Shown: positions 41,420 through 51,001 of the stretch, piece by piece
How the letters are laid out: each line of letters begins with the position of its first letter
Position numbering within the stretch: the stretch's first letter is position 1
Origin: Prevotellaceae bacterium
GTDB lineage: Bacteria > Bacteroidota > Bacteroidia > Bacteroidales > Muribaculaceae
DNA length: 64,000 nucleotides
Direction of reading: 5' to 3'
Assembly (NCBI GenBank): GCA_021772015.1
Contig: JAETNS010000004.1
Location: 1-64,000 of the forward strand
The notes under the pieces: generated by a model
Databases searched by the model: none
Told to the model about the DNA's origin: nothing
What the model saw: only the letters and a program-made list of their open reading frames with translations
Position numbers and translations under genes: made by a program

Positions 41420-42625
41420 TTATTTCGAGGCGTTCACGATTGCCTCTGTGTCGCGGGCGATCATCAGCTCCTCGTCAGTAGGAACCACCACCACTTTAAC
41501 CTTTGATCCGGGAGTAGAGATCACAGTCTCTGTACCACGGGTCACAGCATTGACAGCTTCGTCAATCTCGACACCCATGAATGCCAACGGGCGGCAGACA
41601 TTACCACGCAGACCGGTTTGATTTTCGCCCACACCACCGGTGAAGACGATGATGTCGACACCGCCCATTTCAGCGGCATAGGCTCCGATGTACTTTGTGA
41701 TCCTCTGCTCATACATTTCAAGCGCGAGATGGGCGCGTTCGTTTCCGGCCTTGTCTGCAGCTTCGATCTCCCTCATGTCGGAAGATAATTCGGAAACACC
41801 CATGACCCCGCTCTCTTTGTTTATTATCTTCTGCAGATCGTCAGCGGAAAGGTTGTGTTTCTTCATCAGGAAGACCAATGCTCCCGGATCAACATCTCCC
41901 ACACGCGTGCCCATCATCAGACCTTCGGTCGGGGTAAGCCCCATGGATGTGTCAACGCTCTTACCATATAGCACAGCTGTGATCGAACCGCCGTTTCCCA
42001 CATGGCAGGTTATGATCTTCTGGCTCTTGATATCGACACCAAGGATCTCGCATACACGCTGCGACACATACCTGTGACTCGTGCCATGGAAACCATAACG
42101 CCGTACGCCATCCTCCTTGTAGAATCTGTAAGGAAGGGCATACATGAAGGATTTGGGAGGCATTGTCTGATGGAAAGCGGTGTCAAACACCCCTACCTGC
42201 CTGATGCCTGGCAAGATTTCCTCCACAGCTTCTATTCCTGTGACATTGGCAGGGTTATGAAGCGGGGCAAGATCATAGCAATCTTTCACTTGCTGTATGA
42301 CCTCGTCGGTCAGCAGCACACTCTTTGAAAATTTCTCTGCGCCATGCACCACACGGTGGCCTACCGCGTCGATTTCAGAATAGCTCTTGATACACCCAAG
42401 TTCAGGATCAGTCAGGATGTCAAGCACTGCCTTGACTGCCCCCTTGTGGTCTACCAGTCCGAGTTCGCGGATCGCCTTGGATCCGTCTGCGAGTTTATAT
42501 TTCAGGAATCCGTCAGGGAGACCTATTTTCTCCACACCACCTTCAGCAAGCACTTCATCGGTGGCGGTGTCTATGAGTTTGTATTTCACGGAACTGCTTC
42601 CGCAGTTGAGCACGAGTATTTTCAT
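41420..42625 (-). CDS. ackA: Acetate kinase
   Basis: AckA converts acetyl phosphate and ADP to acetate and ATP, the energy-yielding end of acetate fermentation. The 401 residues are family length. The N-terminus MKILVLNCGSSSVKY (1-15) holds the phosphate loop; GHRVVHG (~88-94), GVFDTAFH (~145-152), HLGNGGS-type CHVGNGGSITAV (~206-217) and FTGGVGEN (~326-333) are visible. It is downstream of pta with a 23-bp gap, the usual paired operon. Confidence 0.96.
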   Translation of the reverse strand: MKILVLNCGSSSVKYKLIDTATDEVLAEGGVEKIGLPDGFLKYKLADGSKAIRELGLVDHKGAVKAVLDILTDPELGCIKSYSEIDAVGHRVVHGAEKFSKSVLLTDEVIQQVKDCYDLAPLHNPANVTGIEAVEEILPGIRQVGVFDTAFHQTMPPKSFMYALPYRFYKEDGVRRYGFHGTSHRYVSQRVCEILGVDIKSQKIITCHVGNGGSITAVLYGKSVDTSMGLTPTEGLMMGTRVGDVDPGALVFLMKKHNLSADDLQKIINKESGVMGVSELSSDMREIEAADKAGNERAHLALEMYEQRITKYIGAYAAEMGGVDIIVFTGGVGENQTGLRGNVCRPLAFMGVEIDEAVNAVTRGTETVISTPGSKVKVVVVPTDEELMIARDTEAIVNASK

Positions 42626-42648
42626 TCCGGGTATGTTTATTGTCAGTG

Positions 42649-43650
42649 TTATTTTATCGATTGATTGGCGGTCATGATGATGGTCTTGTAGATATCATCA
42701 GCCGAACAGCCTCTTGAAAGGTCGCTGACAGGCGCAGCAAGACCTTGCAGAAGTGGCCCGACAGCTTCCACTCCGGCCAGACGTTGTACAAGCTTGTAAG
42801 CGATGTTGCCGACTTCGAGGGACGGGAACACCAACACGTCTGCCTTTCCGGCGATCTCACTGTCAGGAGCTTTCAACGCTCCGACAACAGGCACCATCGC
42901 GGCATCAGCCTGCAGCTCTCCATCAATCTTCAGATCGGGAGCCATCTCATGAGCGATACGTGTGGCCTCGATGACCTTGTCGACGCGTTCATGTTTCGCG
43001 CTTCCTTTTGTCGAGAATGAAAGGATAGCCACCCGTGGCTCGATCCCGGCCACCCGCTCTGCAGTCTGGGCCGCGCTGACGGCAATCTGGGCAAGCTGCC
43101 GCGCGTCAGGATCAGGAACAACCGCACAATCGGCAAAAACCAGTATACCATTCTCTCCGTAGGGGGAGTCTTTGGGTAGCAACATCAGGAATGCACCGGA
43201 AACGGTGTCGATTCCGGGAGCGGTCTTGATCACCTGGAACGCAGCCCGCAGCACATCGCCGGTTGAATGGACAGCACCCGACACCATGCCGTCAGCATCC
43301 CCGGCCTTGACCATCAAAGCCCCGAGATACAGTATGTCAGCGGCCTTTTTGCGCGCCTCCTCGGGGGTCATCCCCTTCTTCTTTCTAAGCTCATAGAGAA
43401 GAGGAGCATATTTGTCTATGACAGCAGGATCATCGGGATTAACAATTGTCGCCTTCCCGACATTCGCCAATCCCAGTTCAGCAGCCTTAGCACCGATCAC
43501 ATCAGGATCTCCCAGCAGAATTATTTCTGCGACATTGTCCGCAAGAATCTGGTCAGCGGCTGTGAGATTTCTTGTTTCGTCTCCCTCCGGGAGAACAATC
43601 TTGCGAAGGTTGTCTTTAGCCCTCGCTGTCAATCTTGCAAAAAGACTCAT
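42649..43650 (-). CDS. pta: Phosphate acetyltransferase
   Basis: Pta forms acetyl phosphate and CoA from acetyl-CoA and phosphate. The 333-residue short form lacks the N-terminal DRTGG regulatory domain found in the E. coli enzyme. Motifs: [20 protein letters not shown] (residues ~17-36), [20 protein letters not shown] (~121-140), [19 protein letters not shown] and [15 protein letters not shown] (~208-222). Together with ackA it yields acetate and ATP. Confidence 0.96.
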   Translation of the reverse strand: MSLFARLTARAKDNLRKIVLPEGDETRNLTAADQILADNVAEIILLGDPDVIGAKAAELGLANVGKATIVNPDDPAVIDKYAPLLYELRKKKGMTPEEARKKAADILYLGALMVKAGDADGMVSGAVHSTGDVLRAAFQVIKTAPGIDTVSGAFLMLLPKDSPYGENGILVFADCAVVPDPDARQLAQIAVSAAQTAERVAGIEPRVAILSFSTKGSAKHERVDKVIEATRIAHEMAPDLKIDGELQADAAMVPVVGALKAPDSEIAGKADVLVFPSLEVGNIAYKLVQRLAGVEAVGPLLQGLAAPVSDLSRGCSADDIYKTIIMTANQSIK

Positions 43651-43731
43651 AATGAAATGTATGTTAGTCTGTTATTCTCAATTTGTTTTGCCCTGCTCAA
43701 AGCAATCGGTGAACCAATGGGTTTCACCATG

Positions 43732-43739
43732 CAAAATTA
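43732..43739 (-). promoter_or_regulatory. Promoter -7 element of pta-ackA
   Basis: The reverse strand reads TAATTTTG, 82 bp before the pta ATG. No TTG lies at the -33 distance. The rest of the 333-bp gap (43651-43983) shows no gene. Confidence 0.4.
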
Positions 43740-43919
43740 ATCAATTTATTCCACATAAATGGAATCATAGGATGAATTCTCATTCGGCATCCATCTTCCT
43801 CGTCAGAGGTGTGTCAGAAATTGGCGAGATTGAATCTTTGTATCACGGATATGCTGTATTTCCGGATAATTTAGTTGCGCAAAAAGCCTCCTTCAGTATG
43901 AGTTTTCATGTATTGTATG

Positions 43920-43927
43920 TAAATTTG
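43920..43927 (+). promoter_or_regulatory. Promoter -7 element of the sugar acetyltransferase gene
   Basis: TAAATTTG matches the consensus, 57 bp before the ATG at 43984. The -33 element is not evident. Confidence 0.4.
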
Positions 43928-43983
43928 CAGTTGGAAATAAATGCCGGATCCGATATCCAAAGATCTTTAGACGATAAGATTAT

Positions 43984-44574
43984 ATGACTGAACTTGAAAA
44001 ATGTATGGCAGGTGAGTTTTATGACTGTCATGATGATGCATTTATACAAATGAAAGCCGTTGCGACTCGCTGGATGCAACGATATAACTCATTGCCTTAT
44101 GAACAACGGTCACAACGTTATTCAATGCTGAAAGAAATGTTTGGTTCGGTCGGAGAAAATTGTTCGGTCGGAGACGGATTCATTTGTGGTTTTGGATGCA
44201 ATATATTTCTTGGGGACAATGTGTCAATCAATTACCGTTGCACCTTGATAGATTGCAACACTATCGAAATCGGAAACAATGTGCTCATAGCCCCAGGTGT
44301 ACAGATAAATACGGCTTCTCATCCTGTCGAATGGCTGGAAAGAAGAAATCCTGATTTTGAAATCTCCCCGCAGGCCTATTTCTGCAAGACATACGCGAAA
44401 CCGGTTTACATTGGTGACAACTGTTGGATAGGAGCCGGCGCAATAATTATCGGTGGAGTATCGTTAGGAAACAATGTCACCGTCGCCGCCGGTGCCGTGG
44501 TGACAAAATCATTTCCTGACAATTGCTTGATCGGAGGTGTCCCGGCAAAAATTCTAAAACGATTCGGAAAATAA
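43984..44574 (+). CDS. Maltose/galactoside O-acetyltransferase-type enzyme
   Basis: This 196-residue left-handed beta-helix acetyltransferase of the LacA/Maa group uses acetyl-CoA. An N-terminal cap (MAGEFYDCHDDAFIQMKAVATRWMQRYN, residues ~8-35) is followed by hexapeptide coils. It has the catalytic TASHPVEWLERRNP segment (His at ~104), the extended loop, and the final coils GDNCWIGAGAIIIGGVSLGNNVTVAAGAVVTKSFPDN. It ends GGVPAKILKRFGK. The acceptor sugar is unknown. Unlike the fragment at 1109, it is complete. Confidence 0.88.
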   Translation: MTELEKCMAGEFYDCHDDAFIQMKAVATRWMQRYNSLPYEQRSQRYSMLKEMFGSVGENCSVGDGFICGFGCNIFLGDNVSINYRCTLIDCNTIEIGNNVLIAPGVQINTASHPVEWLERRNPDFEISPQAYFCKTYAKPVYIGDNCWIGAGAIIIGGVSLGNNVTVAAGAVVTKSFPDNCLIGGVPAKILKRFGK

Positions 44575-44613
44575 ATTCATAAACTCCAAAAATCCTGTAA
44601 TTCTGATTCTTTT

Positions 44614-46482
44614 ATGACCGCCCCTGCTACTACGGTTGAACCTGTTGAAATAGAACTTCTTTCTCCTGCCCGCGACGCAGCGACGGCTTTCGCCGCCATT
44701 GATCATGGCGCGGATGCGATATACATGGGAGCGGCAGCTTTCGGGGCCCGCTCGCAGGCAGGCAACACTTTGGAGGAGATTGCTGCCGTTGTCCGTTACG
44801 CCCATCGGTTCGGTGTCAAGGTTTATATTACCGTCAATACTATCATCTATGACAACGAGCTTGATTCTGTCAGGAAGATGATATGGGAGCTATGGCGTAT
44901 AGGGGTTGACGCATTGATCGTACAGGATCTTGCCTTGACCCGAATGGAAGGGTTGCCCCCGATCGCGCTACATGCATCCACCCAATGCGACACCCGCGAT
45001 CCGGCTAAAGCACGGTTTCTTGAAGAATGCGGATTCACCCGCCTCGTGCTGGCGCGCGAACTGACTATTGATGAGATAAAGGCTATTCGTGCCGCCGTCA
45101 AGACTGACCTTGAGGTATTCGTTCACGGGGCGTTGTGTGTCAGCTATAGTGGCGACTGCCAGGCAAGCTATGCCATAACCGGACGTAGTGCCAACAGAGG
45201 AGAATGCTGCCAGGTCTGTCGCTTCAAATTCGATCTCGAAGACAAGGAAGGTCATAAGCTGGTAAAAGGGAAACACTTGCTGTCTCTCCGCGATATGAAT
45301 CGCCTTGCCCATCTCGAATCACTTCTGGATGCCGGGGCAGTCTCACTGAAAATAGAAGGAAGGCTCAAAGATGAAGCTTATGTCAAGAATGTCGTAGGAG
45401 CCTATCGCCGGGAACTCGACCGTATAATTGCCGCCAATCACGGGCGGTATAAACGTTCCTCCTATGGCACATCACGCCTTACATTCACTCCTGATCCGGA
45501 ATTGAGTTTCAACCGGGGGTTCACAGACTATTTTCTATCCTCGAAAACTCCTGCAACGGCTTCGATGGCAACATTCGGTTCTCCGAAATGGATAGGCAAA
45601 CGAGTAGGTGTCGTGGAGAAAACAGCCGGGAAGGCGATTGTCGCCAGACTTGAATGCAAACTCAACAATGGCGATGGGCTGGGATTCTATAACCCTGACG
45701 GGGAGTTCAAAGGATTCCGGCTTAACCGCATCGAAGGGCCACGCCTGTTCCCTGCCGGTGAAGTCTATCTTTTGCCCGGGACTCTCCTTTACCGCAATGC
45801 AGACAAAGAGCGTTCGGATATGATGTCGGGCAAAACCGCCACACGAAAGATCGATATACACATCAGGCTACGTCTCGCGGCGAACCAGATTGTAATCTCC
45901 ATGCGTGATGAATCCGGACTGGAAGTGAGCGTTGCGGAGGAAATAGATGACCTCCAGGAGGCTCGAAGTCCACAGGAGCAACGGCGACATAAGGAACTCG
46001 ACAAGCTTGGAGACACGATATTCAACGCCGTGGACATCAAAGATGAATGCGGTCGGATATTCATACCCGCCTCTACCCTGTCTCGTCTGAGACGCAGAGC
46101 GACTGATCTTCTTGAAAGCACCAGGCTCATGAACCATCATCAGGAGAAACCCGGAAAATCTGTGGCCCACCCCAATCTGCCTGGCAAGAGACTGTCTCGT
46201 CATGACAACATCTCAAACAGGATAGCAGCCAATTTTTATGCCGATATCTCCGGCAAAAAAACAGTCGATATCCCCATGTCTCTGGAAACCACAGGAAAGC
46301 CGACCGTGGAAACGCGGGTCATGGAAACCCGCTATTGCCTGCGCAGAGAGTTGGGGGCTTGCCTTCGAGACAAATCAGGCAAGAAACTTCCGGAAACACT
46401 CTTCCTTGTTTCCGAGGGAAAACGCTTCAGGCTCGATTTTGATTGCCGCGATTGCAGAATGCGGGTGGTTTATATCCCCTGA
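44614..46482 (+). CDS. Peptidase U32 family protein (long form)
   Basis: This 622-residue protein belongs to family U32, whose members include TrhP and RlhA, tRNA and rRNA hydroxylation factors, rather than proven proteases. The TIM-barrel part has ELLSPARDAATAFAAIDHGADAIYMG (residues ~14-39), HASTQCDT (~123-130) and FVHGALCVSYSGDCQASYAITGRSANRGECCQVCRF (~170-205), the U32 signature with four closely spaced Cys that may bind an Fe-S cluster. The C-terminal third is DUF3656-like. RNA modification is the most likely role, by family inference. Confidence 0.87.
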   Translation: MTAPATTVEPVEIELLSPARDAATAFAAIDHGADAIYMGAAAFGARSQAGNTLEEIAAVVRYAHRFGVKVYITVNTIIYDNELDSVRKMIWELWRIGVDALIVQDLALTRMEGLPPIALHASTQCDTRDPAKARFLEECGFTRLVLARELTIDEIKAIRAAVKTDLEVFVHGALCVSYSGDCQASYAITGRSANRGECCQVCRFKFDLEDKEGHKLVKGKHLLSLRDMNRLAHLESLLDAGAVSLKIEGRLKDEAYVKNVVGAYRRELDRIIAANHGRYKRSSYGTSRLTFTPDPELSFNRGFTDYFLSSKTPATASMATFGSPKWIGKRVGVVEKTAGKAIVARLECKLNNGDGLGFYNPDGEFKGFRLNRIEGPRLFPAGEVYLLPGTLLYRNADKERSDMMSGKTATRKIDIHIRLRLAANQIVISMRDESGLEVSVAEEIDDLQEARSPQEQRRHKELDKLGDTIFNAVDIKDECGRIFIPASTLSRLRRRATDLLESTRLMNHHQEKPGKSVAHPNLPGKRLSRHDNISNRIAANFYADISGKKTVDIPMSLETTGKPTVETRVMETRYCLRRELGACLRDKSGKKLPETLFLVSEGKRFRLDFDCRDCRMRVVYIP

Positions 46483-46510
46483 CCAATTATGACCCGTTCC
46501 CGCCGACAGG

Positions 46511-47539
46511 TCAGAATTTCAGGACAAGTTCGGCGACAATCTTATTGTCCTCTCCTACCGGCACCGTGACTCCTGAATCAAAGAAGTATTTCTCATAATC
46601 AAGTATGATCTCCGCTTTGACTTTCTTCACATTACAGGAAAGTGTTGTGCCTAATGTCATACGCCTGCGGGCTGCGTCATCGGTCACAAGACGACCGTCT
46701 GCATCCGGACTTCCCGACGAATGGTCCGACATTGAATCGAAACGGCCGTGGAAACTCCACATGTTGAATGGATTCCAGTTCACAGGAATGCCATATGACG
46801 CGAACGCGAGCCACGCATTGACATTCTTGTATTCGCTTCCGCAATAGTGGAGATTCTGATATTCACCTTCAAGCAAGAGAGTCTTGTATTTCCAGCTGAC
46901 CGAACCGTCTGCGATGTTCATTCTGACCCCCTTGGGCTTCATGGAAAGAAAACTGCCTGATATGGTTACATTGCCGATACCGTAAGATGCTTTGACAGCA
47001 TAGTCCAGATCTTTCTGCCACACTTCCTGGTCAGATGCGGTCGATGAGTTGAATATGCCGGCTTCAAGAATCAGCGGCAACGTTTTGCCATAATATCCGA
47101 CTTGTACCCCGACCTGCCGCAGATTGGCCATGTTTTTGCCCAGAAAAGAACGATTCGCGAAAATGTAGCTGCCCGGGCCCCGGAAAGCGTCTACCGCGAA
47201 CGGCACTCTGAAACGTCCGGCTTTAACAGCAAATTCACGCGCGAACCGCCACCGCGCCCAACCGTCAAGAAATTTCATCGTACCCCTGTCACATAAATCC
47301 ACACGGAAATAATAATCAAGATCCGCAAGGATTTTCCCTTCAAGGGAGACGCGGGCATTGCGCACCTGAAATCTCTGACTGTAATCCGGCCATGCTCCTT
47401 CATATCGTCCGCGGAACACCCCGTGGATCTTGGGGATTCTGTCTACCTTGTCTTCAACTTTGTTCTCCTCTCCGAAGATAACAAATGTGCCTAATGCGGT
47501 AAGTGAGGTCATCACCACCGCAACAATCTTTTTATACAT
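46511..47539 (-). CDS. OprO/OprP-like outer-membrane porin
   Basis: This 342-residue outer-membrane barrel has a hydrophobic N-terminal segment (residues ~3-21) serving as signal. Alternating polar/aromatic strands follow: RFQVRNARVSLEGKILADLDYYFRVDLCD, VKAGRFRVPFAVDAF and a C-terminal LVLKF ending in Phe. The KAGRFRVPF segment is typical of phosphate-selective porin O/P relatives in Bacteroidales. Solute specificity is unknown. It stands alone between a convergent U32 gene and rlmB. Confidence 0.82.
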   Translation of the reverse strand: MYKKIVAVVMTSLTALGTFVIFGEENKVEDKVDRIPKIHGVFRGRYEGAWPDYSQRFQVRNARVSLEGKILADLDYYFRVDLCDRGTMKFLDGWARWRFAREFAVKAGRFRVPFAVDAFRGPGSYIFANRSFLGKNMANLRQVGVQVGYYGKTLPLILEAGIFNSSTASDQEVWQKDLDYAVKASYGIGNVTISGSFLSMKPKGVRMNIADGSVSWKYKTLLLEGEYQNLHYCGSEYKNVNAWLAFASYGIPVNWNPFNMWSFHGRFDSMSDHSSGSPDADGRLVTDDAARRRMTLGTTLSCNVKKVKAEIILDYEKYFFDSGVTVPVGEDNKIVAELVLKF

Positions 47540-47585
47540 AGCAAATTACTGATTAGCCTATCTCTTTATCCCTCCCAAGCGATTG

Positions 47586-48329
47586 TCACTCAGCCAGTCG
47601 CTGCCGTACTACCTCGTAAATCATCACACCGGCAGCAACTGACACATTGAGCGAACCGATTTTTCCTCGCTGGGGAATGGCGGCGAGCGTGTCTGAAATA
47701 CGCAATATTTCAGGAGAGATCCCAATGTCCTCCGCCCCCATGACAAGCCCTACAGGGCCGGTATAATCTCCGCAGGTATAGTTGCGCGCGCCTTTCTCGG
47801 TAGCTGAGACGATCTGATACCCATTTTCTTTCAGGAATCTGACCGCAGAAAGGATTGACCGTTCCCGGCATACGGGAAGATAGTTCAACGCTCCTGCAGA
47901 GGTTTTCATCGCATCTCCGTTAACGCCGACACCTCCGCGTTCCGGTATGACAATGGCATCAACGCCCGCGCACTCGCATGTACGGGCAATGGCTCCGAAG
48001 TTGCGGACATCTGTCACCCCGTCAAGCAGGACGATGAATGGCATCTTTCCCTCCTCATACAACTGCGGCACAAGATTGTCAAGCGAATGATAAGTGACCG
48101 AAGACAATATGGCCAACACTCCCTGATGGTTTTTACGTGTTATACGGTCGATCCGCTCTGCAGGGACCCTCTGCAACACGATACCATATCGTCTCGCCAC
48201 TTCAAAGAATTCCTTGGCCAAATCCCCCGAGAGATCTTTCCTGACCAAGATCTTGTCAATATCCTTTCCCGACTCAATAGCCTCTATGACAGCCCTGAGT
48301 CCGTAAATATATTCGTTTTTGTCAAGCAT
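47586..48329 (-). CDS. rlmB: 23S rRNA (guanosine2251-2'-O)-methyltransferase RlmB-like
   Basis: This is a 247-residue SpoU/TrmH (SPOUT) 2'-O-methyltransferase. The N-terminal substrate-binding domain (IYGLRAVIEAIESGKDIDKILV, residues ~8-29) has the L30e-like RlmB pattern. The catalytic domain has motif 1 LLDGVTDVRNFGAIARTCECAGVDAIVI (~99-126), motif 2 GLVMGAEDIGIS (~198-209) and motif 3 IPQRGKIGSLNVSVAAGVMIYE (~219-240). G2251 of 23S rRNA is the usual target; other TrmH-group specificities cannot be excluded. Confidence 0.9.
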   Translation of the reverse strand: MLDKNEYIYGLRAVIEAIESGKDIDKILVRKDLSGDLAKEFFEVARRYGIVLQRVPAERIDRITRKNHQGVLAILSSVTYHSLDNLVPQLYEEGKMPFIVLLDGVTDVRNFGAIARTCECAGVDAIVIPERGGVGVNGDAMKTSAGALNYLPVCRERSILSAVRFLKENGYQIVSATEKGARNYTCGDYTGPVGLVMGAEDIGISPEILRISDTLAAIPQRGKIGSLNVSVAAGVMIYEVVRQRLAE

Positions 48330-48374
48330 TGCTGTTTTATTCTTGAAGAAAAAGTTTTTATCAAGGCCCTGGGT

Positions 48375-50033
48375 TCAAAGCCCGAGTAGAGACCGAGCGT
48401 TGGCTCGGGCGGCATCATTCACGGCTGACCCTGACAACATCACGGCCAACTCATCGATACGCTCGTCATCTGTCAATTCCTTTACACGGGTCACAGTAGA
48501 AGTGTCGGTATCCTCCTTGAACACTTTGTAATGGGCATTCCCCTGAGCGGCAACCTGCGGCAGATGGGTGATGGCCATCACCTGTATATTGCGGGATATA
48601 TCATGCATCATCTCCCCCATTCGGTTGGCGACATCGCCTGATACACCTGTATCTACCTCGTCGAATATTATCGACGGCAATTGCATCTTGTCAGCGACAA
48701 TAGATTTTATAGAGAGCATAAGACGGGATATCTCTCCTCCCGAGGCAGTGTTGCCGACCGGCATAGGCTGCTGATTCTTGTTGAACGCGAACAGGAATTC
48801 TATGAAATCGATCCCTGTAGAGGTCAGCTCGGTTTCCTTGACAGTCACTTCTACCTGGAGATTTTTCATTCCCAATGGCAACGCCTTCTCACGCAGGATA
48901 CGGGCGAACTCCACCGCCGTCTCTTTTCTCACAGCGGATATTTCGCGGGCAATGTCAAGAGCTTCTTTCTTAGCCCGTTTGGCAGCCAGTTCGAGATTAT
49001 GCACCGACTGGTCCCCCATGTCCAGACTTTGTAGCCGGGCCTCCATTTTGTCACGGATCTCGATAAGCATTTCCACGGAATCGACCTTGTGGCGGCGTTC
49101 GAGGTCATATATCTCATTGAGCCTCTCCTCGACAGCCTCAATTTCCCGTGGATCTGCCGACAGCTGGCGGTCCGCGTCGGTAAATGTCTGATAAATGTCC
49201 TGGCATTCCACCCTAAGAGCCTGCAATCGCTCGGTAATTCCCTCTGTGCCTTCAAGCAGGTCAGTCAATGAGTCAGCCTCGTCGTAAGCGTTTTTCAACA
49301 ATGTGTCTACATTCTCATCTCCGTCGCCAAGAGCATCGAGCAACCTTCGCAGTGACTCTTTTATGTCGGCCATATTTATCAGCACCTCCCTCTCGCGTTC
49401 AAGGGTGTCCTGCTCGCCGGATTCAAGACGCGCATCGGCAAGCTGCTGGAACTGATAACGCAGATACTCCTCCTCGTCACGGGCCTGCTCTATGTTACGT
49501 CGTGTCGCCTGGTAATGCTTGACCGCATGTCGGTAGCGGCCGTAAGCCTCCGAGAATTTCTTAAGGCGGTCGGCATTTCCCGCCAACGAATCGATGACCC
49601 TAAGCTGATAAGGAGGTGAGATCAACAGAAGGTTCTGGTGTTGTGAATGTATGTCGACCAGCTGCAAGGCAATCTCCTGCATTACAGCAACCGTCACCGG
49701 CGTGTCATTTACAAATGCCCGAGATCTGCCCCCGGGAGCGATTTCCCGCCTCAGGATCATCTGTTGTGGATCCCAGTCCACATCATTATCCTTACAGACG
49801 GCCTCAAGCGATCCGTATCCCTTGACCGAGAATGTCGCCTCGATGACAGACTTGGATTTCGGATCGCGGACAGCTTTCGTATCCGCCCTGCCTCCGAGGA
49901 GCAACGAGAGAGCACCAAGCATGATGGATTTTCCGGCACCGGTCTCCCCGGTTATTATGTTGAAGCCGGGATGAAACGCGATATCCACCCGGTCAATCAA
50001 GGCATAGTTTGATATATGCAGATTCTCAATCAT
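48375..50033 (-). CDS. recN: DNA repair protein RecN
   Basis: RecN is an SMC-like ATPase that acts in double-strand break repair. The 552 residues show the N-terminal MIENLHISNYALIDRVDIAFHPGFNIITGETGAGKSIMLGAL with Walker A at 29-36. A long coiled-coil region follows (~165-400), then the ABC signature GGEISRLMLSIKSI (~440-453) and Walker B PSIIFDEVDTGVSGDVA (~464-480). The stop is 45 bp before rlmB, the next gene on this strand. No SOS box was sought. Confidence 0.95.
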   Translation of the reverse strand: MIENLHISNYALIDRVDIAFHPGFNIITGETGAGKSIMLGALSLLLGGRADTKAVRDPKSKSVIEATFSVKGYGSLEAVCKDNDVDWDPQQMILRREIAPGGRSRAFVNDTPVTVAVMQEIALQLVDIHSQHQNLLLISPPYQLRVIDSLAGNADRLKKFSEAYGRYRHAVKHYQATRRNIEQARDEEEYLRYQFQQLADARLESGEQDTLEREREVLINMADIKESLRRLLDALGDGDENVDTLLKNAYDEADSLTDLLEGTEGITERLQALRVECQDIYQTFTDADRQLSADPREIEAVEERLNEIYDLERRHKVDSVEMLIEIRDKMEARLQSLDMGDQSVHNLELAAKRAKKEALDIAREISAVRKETAVEFARILREKALPLGMKNLQVEVTVKETELTSTGIDFIEFLFAFNKNQQPMPVGNTASGGEISRLMLSIKSIVADKMQLPSIIFDEVDTGVSGDVANRMGEMMHDISRNIQVMAITHLPQVAAQGNAHYKVFKEDTDTSTVTRVKELTDDERIDELAVMLSGSAVNDAARANARSLLGL

Positions 50034-50038
50034 CGTCT

Positions 50039-50986
50039 TTATTTTTCCTTGTTTGTCCCGGCCTTTATCATATTGATCCGCTTCATCTCGGTGGGATAAA
50101 TCGGAGTAAGGATCTCGACAACCTTGTCGCGCTCGGTCTGGGAAGCCTTGGTGTAGATATTCACCAGCTCATCGAGTTTGGCATCTTTGAAAATCGACAA
50201 CCCGACAGACATTCCGTCAACATCCATGACAGTCGTCAACCCGGCGAGCGACTCCGTTATTTTCGCCCGTCCTTTGTCAGGCGACAAAGCCATCTCGTCA
50301 AGTCCGAGCCTGTGATAATCATACAGCATGCGCCGCAGGATCGAAGTGGAGGGATCGGTGAAAGCCGAAAGTACCGCCGACCTGTTCCGTTTGTCCTCAA
50401 AAGCCTTCCAGCCGTTTTCACCCGACGACTGCGCCATCTGAACAATCTGCGCGAGCTGGTCGAACATCGCCTGGCCGCCATTAGGGGCGAATGAGTCGCT
50501 GTCGATGGCGATAAACAGATAGGCATAGAAATTAAGAATGGCGGTCAACTGGCTTTCCATTGTATTCAAGCTGAATGTCAAAGGTTCACCTTCCTGATAT
50601 TCAAATTCGATCTTGTTGTCCTTGAAATTAAGCAATGTCGTGGTGTAGCTGGTGTTGTAGACCGGACGCGACACCTGCACCTGCAAGTCCCCCACCATCT
50701 TGTTGTCTGTGTATTCCTTTATTGTGAAGAACATACGACAGTCTATACGCTCGTTGGTAGCATATTGCAGGTTTGTGAAGTGGGTCTCGTTCATATACTC
50801 GGTGACAGCTTCCTTCAGAGCGTCGAACACACTCTTGTTGGTGGCCTGCACCTGATCGGTATTGATTTCAACCTGACAATTCAACTCCTGCGCGCAACAA
50901 TCTGACATCCGGAACACACATACGGCTATCAGAATGAGACGGGACATCATTCCCGACAATATGGTTCTTGGCGACAATATCTTCAT
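50039..50986 (-). CDS. DUF4835 family protein
   Basis: This 315-residue exported protein has a signal peptide ending near DCCAQELNC (residues ~29-37). The family core includes VFDALKEAVTEYMNETHFTNLQ (~54-75), IDCRMFFTI and FKDNKIEFEYQEGEPL. DUF4835 proteins include PorD, linked to type IX secretion or gliding in some Bacteroidota. Whether this organism has that system cannot be judged here. It sits between coaBC and recN, a conserved Bacteroidales order. Confidence 0.85.
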   Translation of the reverse strand: MKILSPRTILSGMMSRLILIAVCVFRMSDCCAQELNCQVEINTDQVQATNKSVFDALKEAVTEYMNETHFTNLQYATNERIDCRMFFTIKEYTDNKMVGDLQVQVSRPVYNTSYTTTLLNFKDNKIEFEYQEGEPLTFSLNTMESQLTAILNFYAYLFIAIDSDSFAPNGGQAMFDQLAQIVQMAQSSGENGWKAFEDKRNRSAVLSAFTDPSTSILRRMLYDYHRLGLDEMALSPDKGRAKITESLAGLTTVMDVDGMSVGLSIFKDAKLDELVNIYTKASQTERDKVVEILTPIYPTEMKRINMIKAGTNKEK

Positions 50987-51001
50987 AATAACATTGTAAG
51001 C